A DNA stretch of 64,000 nt, from positions 1 to 64,000 of the forward strand of contig NZ_JAVRHM010000017.1 of the NCBI RefSeq assembly GCF_031846525.1, read 5' to 3'. Position numbers and translations under genes: made by a program. Below, piece after piece: positions 18,687 to 27,013 of this stretch (the first letter of the stretch is position 1; each line of letters opens with the position of its first letter). The stretch is from Autumnicola patrickiae. Its GTDB lineage: Bacteria; Bacteroidota; Bacteroidia; Flavobacteriales; Flavobacteriaceae. The notes under the pieces are model-generated. The model was not told where the DNA came from. It saw nothing but the letters and a program-made list of their open reading frames with translations, and ran no database searches.

Positions 18687-19079
18687 TTAAACTTGGGGTG
18701 GATGAAAGATAGTACCTAAACTGGCCGAGGAAAATGGAGGTTGGTAGAATATACTTGTATTTTGATCCTCTAAGGGTTCAATTACAATTAGCTCAAAAGT
18801 ATCCGAATTAACAAAGGAAAATCCATGAGAACACACATGATGACCTTGAAGCGGAAGTTCACCGTCATGTCCATCGTCCTTGTGGTTTTCAGAGTTTTTT
18901 TTATCTCCGTAGTGGTTATCTAGAAATTCAATAAAGCCAATACCGCTATCTTCTGTTTGTTCATCATAATGTTCAACAAGATTCGGTATTTTCAATAACT
19001 CACAACACCAATCCATCACTGGTCCCGAAGATTGGAACAAGAAAATGATAGATAAAAAAGTGGTTGTTAGAATTTTCAC
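18687..19079 (-). CDS. Small secreted Cys/His-rich protein upstream of czcA
   Basis: 130 residues from a GTG start. A signal peptide (ILTTTFLSIIFLFQSSG) is followed by a cysteine pair (MDWCCELLKIPN), an acidic His-rich middle (HKDDGHDGELPLQGHHVCSHG) and a proline end (IFHPPQV). Similar small proteins with Cys, His-Cys and final PP motifs precede czc operons in other flavobacteria; no function is established. The ligands suggest a periplasmic metal chaperone or sensor. A TATCTTTG -7 box on the minus strand ends only five bases before the GTG, so the mRNA would be nearly leaderless. Confidence 0.65.
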   Translation of the reverse strand: MKILTTTFLSIIFLFQSSGPVMDWCCELLKIPNLVEHYDEQTEDSGIGFIEFLDNHYGDKKNSENHKDDGHDGELPLQGHHVCSHGFSFVNSDTFELIVIEPLEDQNTSIFYQPPFSSASLGTIFHPPQV

Positions 19080-19083
19080 CTTG

Positions 19084-19091
19084 CAAAGATA
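19084..19091 (-). promoter_or_regulatory. -7 box of the czc unit
   Basis: The minus strand reads TATCTTTG, a perfect match to the Bacteroidota -7 consensus TAnnTTTG, directly in front of the GTG start at 19079. It would be the promoter for the secreted Cys/His protein and probably czcA-czcB. No dyad typical of a metalloregulator is obvious around it. Confidence 0.5.
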
Positions 19092-19453
19092 AAAAATTTA
19101 AATACAACAGAAGTGCAAAAGTAGAACTTCCAGAAAAAAAGCTATTTCGCAACTTTTTTATGATGATTCATAAAAACTTATATAGGCGGGCTTATAAAAA
19201 GAAGAGCAATTACGGCTTTGGTAAAGTTAAAAAAATTATAATGAATTAAGAAACAGGACATGGAAATAAAATTTAGATATAATCCAGCGGGACTAAAAGA
19301 AAAAATGAGACTGATATTTACCAGCCATTTGAGTGGAAGGAGTCAGATATGAGACCTGTCTATAGAATAGATTTTTCGCAACAGTTGTCCCGGAAAAAAA
19401 ATCAGTATCTTTTCATTTATATTTAATAAGTTGCTTAAATAATAAATAACATA
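19092..19453. other. Divergent intergenic region between czc and mer-like units
   Basis: About 390 bases lie between the two divergent gene blocks (19080-19479). Very A/T-rich. A short frame at 19064-19249 has no start signal or similarity I can see. The 3' part carries the probable mer-like promoter. Nothing else recognisable. Confidence 0.6.
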
Positions 19454-19461
19454 TACCTTAG
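19431..19461 (+). promoter_or_regulatory. Probable promoter of the arsR-mer operon
   Basis: TTG at 19431-19433 and TACCTTAG at 19454-19461 are 20 bases apart, the usual Bacteroidota -33/-7 spacing; the -7 box has one mismatch to TAnnTTTG. The start codon follows 18 bases later. The A/T-rich spacer is where an ArsR/SmtB repressor would be expected to bind, but I see no convincing 12-2-12 dyad. Confidence 0.4.
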
Positions 19462-19479
19462 CAGCATTAAAAATAATTT

Positions 19480-19851
19480 ATGAAACTTGAAATAACCTGT
19501 ACACGCGCTGAAGCTAACCATACACAGCTTTTAAATTGTCAAGCAACAATTGAAAATTTGGACCACGGTTTCCAGCAAATAACAAAACTCCTATCTATTG
19601 CCGGTAATGATGTGCGTTTAAAGATTCTCTTCCTTTTAAATATGGAGAATGAATTATGTCCCTGTGATATAGCAGACATTTTAGAAATGAGTATGCCGGC
19701 GATTTCACAACATCTCCGGAAAATGAAAGATGCCGGCTTCATTGCCTCCAGAAGGGAGGGACAAACTTTGTATTATTCGCTGGTAAAATCTGAAATCCAG
19801 GTTCTGGATAACATCTTCACTTCAATTAAATCATTAAAAAAATCCGCTTAA
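19480..19851 (+). CDS. ArsR/SmtB-family metalloregulator
   Basis: 123 residues. Winged helix with ELCPCDIADILEMSMPAISQHLRKMKDAGF: the alpha3 CPCD motif matches the metal-binding ELCxCDL of ArsR/CadC/SmtB repressors, and the helix MPAISQHLRKM is the DNA-recognition helix. An N-terminal Cys (ITCTRAEANH) and Cys in LLNCQATIENL could complete the thiolate site, as in CadC. Metal binding releases the repressor from its promoter. It is the first gene of a plus-strand operon with merTP and a MerA-like gene, so Hg(II) or another thiophilic metal is the probable signal, here sensed by an ArsR protein instead of MerR. Confidence 0.9.
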   Translation: MKLEITCTRAEANHTQLLNCQATIENLDHGFQQITKLLSIAGNDVRLKILFLLNMENELCPCDIADILEMSMPAISQHLRKMKDAGFIASRREGQTLYYSLVKSEIQVLDNIFTSIKSLKKSA

Positions 19852-19852
19852 A

Positions 19853-20461
19853 ATGGATACATCCCAAAATAAATCTAATAGAGCTGCTTTAGGCGGAGTA
19901 GCAGCAGCTATAGCGGCTTCTTTATGTTGTATTGCCCCGGTTCTTGCTTTAGTCGCGGGCACGAGTGGCATGGTGACTACCTTTTCGTGGATGGAACCTT
20001 TCCGGCCGTTTTTAATTGCTCTCACGGTGTTAGTTCTGGGCTTGGCCTGGTATCAAAAGTTGAGATATAGAAAAGAAGCTGAAAGTGATTGCGGATGTGC
20101 AGAAGATGAAAAACAATCCTTTTTGCAGTCAAAGAAGTTTTTACTGGTTGTAACATTATTTGCAGGGCTCATGATGGCTTTTCCAACTTACTCCGAGGTG
20201 TTTTACAGCCAGCCTAACAAGGAAGTGGTCTATGTCTCACAATCAAATATTGTTAAAGAGGTATTTGTTGTAGAAGGAATGACCTGCGCAGGATGTGAAG
20301 CACCGGTGGAAAGTGAAGTCAATAAACTAGAGGGTATTTTATCAGTCAAGGCGAGTTATGAAAATGCCAATACGGTAGTCGAATATGACAAAACAAAAGT
20401 AGATAAGGCTGCAATTATTACAGCCATAAGCAGGACCGGTTATAAAGTAGTAGATAAGTAA
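19853..20461 (+). CDS. merTP: Mercuric transport protein, MerT-MerP fusion
   Basis: 202 residues. N-terminal MerT part with three or four membrane helices and the Hg-binding vicinal cysteines in IAASLCCIAPVLA (helix 1); a cytoplasmic CGCAEDE pair lies after helix 2. The C-terminal 70 residues are a MerP/HMA domain with FVVEGMTCAGCEAPVE. The protein takes Hg(II) from the periplasm and brings it through the inner membrane to a cytoplasmic reductase. The MerT-P fusion is known in Bacteroidota. It starts one base after the arsR stop, so it is co-translated with the regulator. Confidence 0.9.
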   Translation: MDTSQNKSNRAALGGVAAAIAASLCCIAPVLALVAGTSGMVTTFSWMEPFRPFLIALTVLVLGLAWYQKLRYRKEAESDCGCAEDEKQSFLQSKKFLLVVTLFAGLMMAFPTYSEVFYSQPNKEVVYVSQSNIVKEVFVVEGMTCAGCEAPVESEVNKLEGILSVKASYENANTVVEYDKTKVDKAAIITAISRTGYKVVDK

Positions 20462-20476
20462 CCTAAAAAAAGTGAG

Positions 20477-21823
20477 ATGAAAAAGTATGATGTATTTGTA
20501 ATAGGTTCAGGAATGGCAGGAATGAATGTTGCCAATAAATGTGCTTCTAAAGGCCTTAGGGTAGGAATAACAGATGAATTGCCCTATGGTGGTACTTGTG
20601 CCCTTCGTGGATGTGATCCAAAAAAGATCATGCTCGGCCCTACTGAAGCAAAACATTTGGCTGATAATTTTTACGAGAAGCAAATTTCTGAAGTGCCAGC
20701 TATTTACTGGCAAGAAGCAATGAAATTCAAACAGGATTTTGTGGATGCTATGCCACCTAAAATTGAAAAAGGTTACCAAAAAAACGAAATTGATACCTTT
20801 CATGAATCAGCAAAATTTATTTCTGAAACTCAATTGAAGATAGGAAATGAAATTATAGAAGCCGGAAAGATCCTAATAGCTACGGGTGCAAAGCCGAGAA
20901 AGCTGGATATTCCGGGTGAGGAGTATGCTATTAGCAGTACAGATTTTCTCAATTTCAAATCCCTGCCATCCTCTTTGCTGTTTATTGGCGGTGGGTACAT
21001 CGCTTTTGAGTTTGCACATATGGCTGCCCGTTTTGGCAGTAAAGTGATCATAATTCACAGGGGGAAAAGGCCACTGGAGAATTTTGATCCTTTTATAGTA
21101 GATCAATTAACTGAAGCTACCAGGAAGTTAGACATACAATTAATTTTGAACACCAACGTTACGGCGATTGAAGAGGCGAATGGGGCTTTTCGCGTAACCG
21201 GAAAAGGTGAAAGTGGGGAAAAGAAATGGGAGGCTGCGCAGGTGATTAATTCTGCTGGAAGGCCTCCTGCCATTTTTGATTTGGACCTGCAGAAAGCAAA
21301 TATCGCCTTTGGTAAAAAAGGAGTTGAAGTGAATGAATATTTGCAAAGCACCACCAATCCAAATGTCTATGCTGCCGGGGATGCAGCAGATACAGATGGT
21401 ATTCCCCTTACACCGGTTGCCGTTATGGAAGGGCATATTGTAGCATCCAATATATTAAAAGGCAACACTAAAAAACCAGATTACACCGCCATTCCCACCG
21501 TGGTTTTTACGCTGCCCACAATGGCTTCGGTAGGACTTACTGAAGAAGAAGCCACTAAAAAAGGTCTTAATTTTAAGGTGAACAAGAACCGTGTTCCCGA
21601 CTGGTTTACCGCCCAAAGGATCAACGAGAAAACCTATGCCTATAAGACACTCGTCGAGAAAGAAAGCGGAAAAATTTTGGGAGCACATCTCATTGGCCCA
21701 CATGCCGAGGAAGTAATAAATCTTTTTGCCCTGGCTATAAAAGTCGGATTCACTTCCAAAGATTTAAAAACCATGATCTTAACCTATCCTTCATCAAGTT
21801 CAGATGTGGTTTATATGGTATGA
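20477..21823 (+). CDS. MerA-like FAD/NAD(P) disulfide oxidoreductase without C-terminal Cys pair
   Basis: 448 residues. FAD motif GSGMAGMNVA, redox disulfide GGTCALRGCDPKK (Cys41, Cys46), NAD-binding GGGYIAFEFAHMA, second FAD motif YAAGDAAD, and dimerisation domain ending in PHAEEVINLFALAI and YPSSSSDVVYMV. It lacks an N-terminal HMA domain. It also lacks the vicinal C-terminal cysteines with which mercuric reductases accept Hg(II), and the His-Glu of lipoamide dehydrogenases. Position after merTP suggests metal-thiol or disulfide reduction. Whether it reduces Hg(II) is doubtful; glutathione-reductase-like activity with an unknown disulfide is an alternative. Confidence 0.85.
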   Translation: MKKYDVFVIGSGMAGMNVANKCASKGLRVGITDELPYGGTCALRGCDPKKIMLGPTEAKHLADNFYEKQISEVPAIYWQEAMKFKQDFVDAMPPKIEKGYQKNEIDTFHESAKFISETQLKIGNEIIEAGKILIATGAKPRKLDIPGEEYAISSTDFLNFKSLPSSLLFIGGGYIAFEFAHMAARFGSKVIIIHRGKRPLENFDPFIVDQLTEATRKLDIQLILNTNVTAIEEANGAFRVTGKGESGEKKWEAAQVINSAGRPPAIFDLDLQKANIAFGKKGVEVNEYLQSTTNPNVYAAGDAADTDGIPLTPVAVMEGHIVASNILKGNTKKPDYTAIPTVVFTLPTMASVGLTEEEATKKGLNFKVNKNRVPDWFTAQRINEKTYAYKTLVEKESGKILGAHLIGPHAEEVINLFALAIKVGFTSKDLKTMILTYPSSSSDVVYMV

Positions 21824-21844
21824 TTAACTAAAAATAATAAAAAA

Positions 21845-22069
21845 ATGAATTTTTTTATCACCAAATCAACAATCACTTGCCCCAATTGCGGCCACTCTAA
21901 ACAAGAAGAAATGCCAACAGATGCCTGCCAGTTTTTTTATGAATGCGAAGAGTGCAAAGAAGTACTGAAGCCAAATGCAGGAGACTGCTGTGTATTCTGT
22001 TCTTATGGCAGCGTACCCTGTCCTCCTATCCAACAAAATAATACTTGCGGGTCGTCTAATTATTGCTAA
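21845..22069 (+). CDS. GDCCVxC-domain small Cys-rich protein
   Basis: 74 residues with 13 cysteines: TCPNCGH, ECEECKE, then the family signature GDCCVFCSYGSVPCPP and a CGSSNYC end. This family (GDCCVxC, some members with selenocysteine) occurs in mer operons of Bacteroidota and other phyla; its role is not established, but the layout suggests a soluble thiol metal chaperone, possibly passing Hg(II) or another soft metal to the neighbouring flavoprotein that itself has no C-terminal Cys pair. It lies 21 bases after that gene. No in-frame TGA is needed here, so it is the cysteine form. Confidence 0.85.
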   Translation: MNFFITKSTITCPNCGHSKQEEMPTDACQFFYECEECKEVLKPNAGDCCVFCSYGSVPCPPIQQNNTCGSSNYC

Positions 22070-22189
22070 TAAATTGACAATAAAAAAGATGGTTCATGGA
22101 TATAAGAATAGGTAAAAGTGCTTAAAAATACCTGTAGGTCAAAATCAAAAGATTTATAGAAGTGATGTTTTCTATTTAATAATTGTTTT

Positions 22190-23518
22190 ATGAGTGATTA
22201 TAAGAAAGGGAGTTTAACCCTTGCCAATGCAGTGGCAATGGGAACTGGAGTAATGATTGGAGCAGGTATTTTTGCTCTTCTGGGGCAAATCGCTGAACTC
22301 TCTGGACAATATTTCGCACTATCTTTTATAGTGGGAGGGGTAATTTCAGGATTTAGTGCTTATTCATATATTAAAATGGCCGATGCTTATCCTTCCGCAG
22401 GGGGGATAGCTATGTTCCTGAAAAAGGCCTACGGGAAAGGCACAATTACAGCATTTGCAGCTCTTCTAATGGCTTTTTCCATGGTGCTGAACGAAAGCCT
22501 CGTAGCCCGCACCTTTGGAACTTATACTATGCAGCTCTTCAATGGGAGCCAGGACAGCTTTCTGGTTCCGGCGCTGGGAGTGGGACTTTTGGTAGCTGCG
22601 TTTATTATAAACATTCTGGGGAACGAGATAATAGGAAAGACAGCGATGACTACCGCAGCCCTAAAGATTGGAGGAATTCTTGTTTTTGCTGTAGGGGCGC
22701 TGTGGGCAGCCGATTTTAATATCGGTTCCGCCTTACCTTCGCAAGGTCCGCAGAATAAGATAAGCGAATACATTGCCTCACTTGCTCTTTCCATTTTAGC
22801 TTATAAAGGCTTTACCACGATAACCAATAGTGGGGGTGAAGTAAAGAACCCTCATAAAAACATAGGCCGTGCAATTATACTTTCCCTGCTCATTTGCGCA
22901 ACCATATATTTTCTCACGGCCCTGGCAGTGGGCGCGAACCTCAGCATTGAGCAGATTATACAAGCAAAAGATTATTCTCTGGCAGAAGCTGCTCGTCCAC
23001 TATTCGGGAACTATGGACTTTATTTTACGGTGGGGATCGCCATAATCGCAACAATTACAGGAGTTATTTTCAGTATTTTTGCTGTCTCCCGAATGACTGC
23101 AATGCTTACGAACATGAAATTGATCCCGCACTCACATTTTGGAATGCCAGGAAACATTCAGCAACACATGCTGGTATATATTACAGTGCTTTCCATCACC
23201 CTTACCATTCTTTTTGATCTTTCGGGAATTGCTGCTATGGGAGCTATTTTCTATCTTATCATGGATATTATCATCCACGTGGGAGTGCTACGACATATGA
23301 AAGAAAAAGTAAAGGCAAACCCGGTGATTGTAATTACGGCTATTGTGCTGGACGTCGTTGTGTTATTAGGATTTATTTGGGTGAGGGCACAAACAAACTT
23401 GACGGTTATTATTGTTTCCGGAGCCCTTATAGTATTTACCTTTTTCGGGGAAAAGATTTTTCTTGGCTTAGGTAATAAAAAAGGAAAAGGGAAAGAGAAA
23501 CATCATCACGAGGATTAA
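22190..23518 (+). CDS. APC-family amino acid permease
   Basis: 442 residues, about 12 membrane helices. N-terminal MGTGVMIGAGIFALLGQ is the APC substrate-binding motif in helix 1, and the helix 6 region LAYKGFTTITNSGGEVKNP is also typical. The C-terminus is Lys/His-rich (KGKGKEKHHHED). Substrate cannot be predicted. It follows the mer-like operon on the same strand after 120 bases; a shared function (for example uptake of cysteine or histidine for thiol supply) is guesswork. Confidence 0.88.
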   Translation: MSDYKKGSLTLANAVAMGTGVMIGAGIFALLGQIAELSGQYFALSFIVGGVISGFSAYSYIKMADAYPSAGGIAMFLKKAYGKGTITAFAALLMAFSMVLNESLVARTFGTYTMQLFNGSQDSFLVPALGVGLLVAAFIINILGNEIIGKTAMTTAALKIGGILVFAVGALWAADFNIGSALPSQGPQNKISEYIASLALSILAYKGFTTITNSGGEVKNPHKNIGRAIILSLLICATIYFLTALAVGANLSIEQIIQAKDYSLAEAARPLFGNYGLYFTVGIAIIATITGVIFSIFAVSRMTAMLTNMKLIPHSHFGMPGNIQQHMLVYITVLSITLTILFDLSGIAAMGAIFYLIMDIIIHVGVLRHMKEKVKANPVIVITAIVLDVVVLLGFIWVRAQTNLTVIIVSGALIVFTFFGEKIFLGLGNKKGKGKEKHHHED

Positions 23519-23804
23519 TTTAGTCATAAAGGAAATATTTATAGGAAACTGAACCTCAGGTAAAGTAATCTGACTTAGTAAAATAGTATATCATAAAGCA
23601 CAAATGACAACCTTACTATTAAATAATTTTGATGGAGAAATAAAACCTAATTCAAGCTTGTTGTCGTCTTGGGACTTTTTATCTGCTGTAAAAATTATTC
23701 CTGCATATTTTATTTAATCTGAGGTCATTTGTTATAATTTATATCGAAAATTTCGGTTATCTTTGGTTTACGGAAAAGAATTGAAGCGAAGGTTACCTTT
23801 TCGG
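23519..23804. other. Junction between mer-like operon and conjugative-element remnant
   Basis: 286 A/T-rich bases with no supportable gene; a 37-codon frame at 23604-23717 has no visible support. The end next to the shortened traG holds GGTTACC twice in direct orientation (23791-23797 and 23803-23809), seven times shorter than normal att repeats, so its meaning is uncertain. This is the side where about 60 percent of traG and the rest of the transfer genes are missing. Confidence 0.4.
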
Positions 23805-24794
23805 TTACCTCGTTTTATAGAAGTAAGTTAATTGTTTGATAATCAAAATATTGTAGGTTGATAGATTAGTTCTGGAAGTATCATCCGCATTTATCTGGTT
23901 AAGAATATGCTGAATTTTACCCAGCACAACTTTGTTCTGCGATCCAAAATTTGAACTTTTGTGGAGTTCTTCGATTTTCTTATCAAGGATTTTTCGCCAT
24001 TTCTGCTTCTCATCAAGGTAGAATATCTGGTTTACCATGTGGTTTTCATTAAGAGTCAATCCGAGTCCATCAATAAAGCCCTGATGGAACAGGAAATCGT
24101 CGGAAGTAAACTTTTCATTGATCTTACTTGTCTGTACCAGATCATCAAAGCAGAGTTCGCTGTTGATTGCCAGGGTGTCAAAATAATTATCTCCAACCTG
24201 GACATTAGATTTATTCAGTAGCATATCGGTATCAAAGTCTTCTTGAAAGCCATTAAAAAAGCTATTGGTATAAGAGTGAATTTGCCATGAGGCCAGGGGT
24301 TGAAAAGACATTTTTCGGCTATTATTAATAAAGGAGACGGAATCGCTGACTGAGCTAATAAAACCTTTCAGATTATCATCCAGTTCCTGACATAGCCTTT
24401 TCGAAACCGCTTTAAAAGGATTAACATATTTTGGATTGTTTAAAGCTTTGTTACTGCTGAGGATAAAAAACAAGTAGCAGTGATGCTCCAAAAGTTCCCT
24501 GCCTTTGAAATGGTGATGTGTTGCCTTTTCTAAGAATGTAGTATTGGGCAACAATTCGGCAGAATAAGTCTTCTTCAAATAAATATCCTGTTTATGTACA
24601 ACACTTCCTGTTGGTAAAGATTTTAGGGCCTGAAACCAAACTCCGTGAATATCTTCAAAGTCCTTTTCAGATAAAGAGTAGATTTCTGGTAACGTTCCCT
24701 CATAACATAGCACCACGTTTCCGTTGTTGGAAAAAATGATATTGTCCTGAATATCGATGATGGGCGTAAAGTCGGATAGATTAATCTTTTTCAT
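23805..24794 (-). pseudogene. traG: TraG-type conjugation ATPase, N-terminal 40 percent only
   Basis: 329 residues against roughly 830 in Bacteroides-type TraG (VirB4-like) ATPases. The N-terminal half is recognisable (MKKINLSDFTPIIDIQDNIIFSNNGNVVLCYEG..., FEDIHGVWFQALKSLPTGSVVHKQD), but Walker A and B, which lie in the missing part, are absent. The frame ends at a stop shortly after LSTYNILIIKQL. Without the ATPase domain it cannot energise transfer, so this is a deletion remnant. It overlaps traF by 14 bases in the ordinary arrangement. Confidence 0.8.
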
Positions 24795-25065
24795 AATTAA
24801 AACCTGAATTTCTTCTGTTGCTGATGATATCTGGAAATACTGTTGACACCTGGAATAGGTTGGATATAATGGTTATCCTGGTTAGCACTAGATAGAGGGT
24901 GCAATTGAAGATCAGGGTTCCAATGATAATCCAGAAGTCGAAGGAGAAAATGATGACGAGTAAAGAGGCTACTACACAAACCATCATTAGAGCAAAAGAG
25001 GATATGGACAGTCCAAAAATGACTGCCCCTTTCCTAATGTTCCTATAGATTTCAAATTGTTTCAT
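24781..25065 (-). CDS. traF: Conjugation protein TraF (DUF4133)
   Basis: 94 residues with two close membrane helices (about 17-65) in the DUF4133 pattern: IYRNIRKGAVIFGLSISSF at the N-terminus and a short cytoplasmic tail with FQVSTVFPDIISNRRNSGFNYEKD. It is an inner-membrane part of the type IV secretion apparatus of Bacteroidota conjugative transposons (VirB3-like position before the VirB4-like TraG). Gene order traE-traF-traG with one-base and 14-base overlaps is the standard order. Confidence 0.85.
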   Translation of the reverse strand: MKQFEIYRNIRKGAVIFGLSISSFALMMVCVVASLLVIIFSFDFWIIIGTLIFNCTLYLVLTRITIISNLFQVSTVFPDIISNRRNSGFNYEKD

Positions 25066-25352
25066 TAGACGACCATTGAAATTAAATAGGTGAAGATGCC
25101 CACTACTACTCCCGCAATAAGGACAAAAACCAAAACCCGGGTAACTCCTTTTTTTAGGTCTGTATTCTCTCCAAAGAAATGGCCGGCGTTAAACAGGAAA
25201 CCTACTAAGAAAATAACACCCAGGAGGATTGGGAAAACAATTCGGATGGTATCGGAAATTTCATTAACGGAATTTTCAATACCTCCAATTTGAGCAAAAA
25301 TCGAAGTTGAAATCATCGAAAGAAGCGTGGTGAGGTAAATGGATTTTTTCAT
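25065..25352 (-). CDS. traE: Conjugation protein TraE (DUF4134)
   Basis: 95 residues. A cleavable signal peptide (LTTLLSMISTSIFAQ) is followed by a loop and two membrane helices, the layout of VirB2-like pilin subunits; DUF4134 is the Bacteroidota TraE family. IGGIENSVNEISDTIRIVFPILLG is characteristic. It is the first gene of the residual tra operon. Upstream (25353-25540) lies an A/T-rich divergent promoter region shared with the amidase. Confidence 0.85.
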   Translation of the reverse strand: MKKSIYLTTLLSMISTSIFAQIGGIENSVNEISDTIRIVFPILLGVIFLVGFLFNAGHFFGENTDLKKGVTRVLVFVLIAGVVVGIFTYLISMVV

Positions 25353-25540
25353 AACGAACAGTTTTAAAATTGATGTTGTTTTTGTTATGGGAAAAATACA
25401 TATATTAGCTTATAAAACGCTGTAAATCAGTATAATAAATAAAAAATAATATTTGATATTCAATGTTTTTACTTGATATTAATTGATGGCAAATTCTATT
25501 AAAAATTCAGGGAGAATAGTAGTAAGTCCAAAAAAATATA

Positions 25541-26195
25541 ATGCTGATGAGGCTGAAAAACGTCATTTTTATGCTTTTACTCCTGAAAATGTGTGTCATT
25601 TTTGGACAGGAAAAGGAACATCGAATAAGAATTATTGTTGATGTTGGTCATGGAGGAAAAGATCCTGGTGCAATCGGAATAAATGGTATCCGGGAAAAAG
25701 ATGTGGTACTGGCCATTGGAAAAGAAATGATCAGCCTCAATAAATCTTTATTTGGAAATGAGTACGATATTTATCTGACCAGATACGACGATATGTTTAT
25801 CACCCAAAAAGAAAGAATTATACTGAACGTTGAGAGGAGATATATTTATTTCCTTACATGCAAATTCATTTTATAGCGACGCCAGGGGAATGGAAATCTT
25901 TACTTGTTTTTCCTTAGCTAAGGAAGCCAGTAGTAACACCAGAACTTCAAGTGCTCTCGGGAATGAAATTCTTCGGGAATCCAGTGTTAATGTTAAAACA
26001 AGAAACAGAGGGATGAAATTCGCCAATTTTCAGGTGTTGAGAGAAATGATAAGTTTATGCCCTGCTATTCTGATTGAAGTAGGTTTTTTAAATAATCCCG
26101 ATGAGGCAAGTCATTTTTCAAATCCTTCCGGTATTAGATCAATGGCCCTGGTTATATTATCAGGAATAAATAATCATATAAAAACAGCGTTATGA
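25541..26195 (+). pseudogene. N-acetylmuramoyl-L-alanine amidase (Amidase_3), frameshifted
   Basis: Two overlapping frames together make one amidase. The first (from 25541) has a signal peptide and the catalytic start IIVDVGHGGKDPGAIG with the zinc ligand His and Glu in REKDVV. The second continues with RGDIFISLHANS (second zinc ligand), RGMEIF, FQVLREM and PAILIEVGFLNNPDE (catalytic Glu). The switch from frame to frame is near 25835-25845 and is explained by one extra base. Amidase_3 enzymes cut septal peptidoglycan; in conjugative elements they open the wall for the transfer channel. A sequencing error would also explain the break. Confidence 0.8.
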
Positions 26196-26293
26196 ACGAA
26201 ACATTTTCAGAGGTCATCAGAAGTATTGGAGAAATTGTAAAAGCAGTGGTGTCAGAGACACTGAGGTGTTTTTCAGGATTAAAGAGACAATAA
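26192..26293 (+). CDS. 33-residue ORF coupled to the amidase stop
   Basis: The ATG overlaps the amidase TGA (ATGA). The product is amphipathic and helical (MNETFSEVIRSIGEIV...) with one Cys. No family recognised. The overlap is the only support, so it may be chance. Confidence 0.3.
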   Translation: MNETFSEVIRSIGEIVKAVVSETLRCFSGLKRQ

Positions 26294-26350
26294 TTGTCCG
26301 ATATTAGTTTTACTAATCCGGGTCTGTTGTGTATACTTTTCGATCCATTT

Positions 26351-27013
26351 CTATTTCCTTTTATCCTCCGCTCCCTCGTCAAAAGCCACAAGGTTAAACA
26401 ATTCCCGCATTCGGCTACGGACTCTGTTTCCGTAGCGTTCTTCCAGCTCTTCGGCATTTAAGTTGGTCGTGGCATGGGTTTTAATGTTGTGCTTTGTTTG
26501 TAGAAAAAGTTCGTGGCGCGATAAAAGAACTTCTCCTATTACATTGCAGTCTTTTCCGTAAAACCTGCCTGCAGGTTCTACTCCTAAGTCATCAAAACAA
26601 AAAAACTTAGTATTCCCGTAGTCTTCAACAGTTTTATAGCCCAAATGGTTAAAGCTAAAAACTACGTTTCGACATGATATCATCTCGTAAGGTCGTTGCA
26701 GGGGAACCAAATGGCGAAGCAGCCTCATTAAACTCGTTTTTCCACATCCCACGGGGCCTGACAGTAAAATGCCTTTTTTAATATCCATTTCAAACTTATG
26801 ACAGTTCTTTTGATCTTTAATGAAGTAGGAAGTCAGCTTAAGCAAGATATCCCTATCTTCTTCGTAGATCTTAAATTTTTCGCCAAACAACATTTTTCCT
26901 TTGGCGTTCAGGTAGACAAGAATTTTCGGGAAATCATATAGCACACTTTTCCCATCAAACTTCCCAAGGGAAAACTCTACACCACCTTCCATTATTTTAG
27001 AGGGGTTGTCCAT
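26351..27013 (-). CDS. DnaC/IstB-like ATPase of the mobile element
   Basis: 220 residues of an AAA+ ATPase: Walker A GPVGCGKTSLMRLL, Walker B KFFCFDDLGVEP, sensor-1-like THATTNLNAEELEERYGNRVRSRMREL, which resembles the DnaC/IstB helicase-loader pattern (ATTN...RYG.R..SR). Such proteins load replicative helicase or assist transposition. Its start overlaps the upstream replication-type gene by 17 bases, so the two form a replication module of the element. Confidence 0.8.
   Translation of the reverse strand: MDNPSKIMEGGVEFSLGKFDGKSVLYDFPKILVYLNAKGKMLFGEKFKIYEEDRDILLKLTSYFIKDQKNCHKFEMDIKKGILLSGPVGCGKTSLMRLLRHLVPLQRPYEMISCRNVVFSFNHLGYKTVEDYGNTKFFCFDDLGVEPAGRFYGKDCNVIGEVLLSRHELFLQTKHNIKTHATTNLNAEELEERYGNRVRSRMRELFNLVAFDEGAEDKRK

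Noticed and set aside
19064..19249. 61-codon plus-strand frame in the czc/mer intergenic region
   Set aside because: Overlaps the start of a real minus-strand gene and its promoter; lysine-rich low-complexity product.
20477..21823. Calling the flavoprotein merA
   Set aside because: The vicinal C-terminal cysteines needed to accept Hg(II) are absent.
23604..23717. 37-codon frame at the element junction
   Set aside because: No similarity, no ribosome-binding or promoter support.
23791..23809. GGTTACC direct pair as an eleventh Crp-type site
   Set aside because: Both halves are in the same orientation with a five-base gap, not the inverted GTAAC-N4-GTTAC form, and there is no -7 box at the fixed distance.
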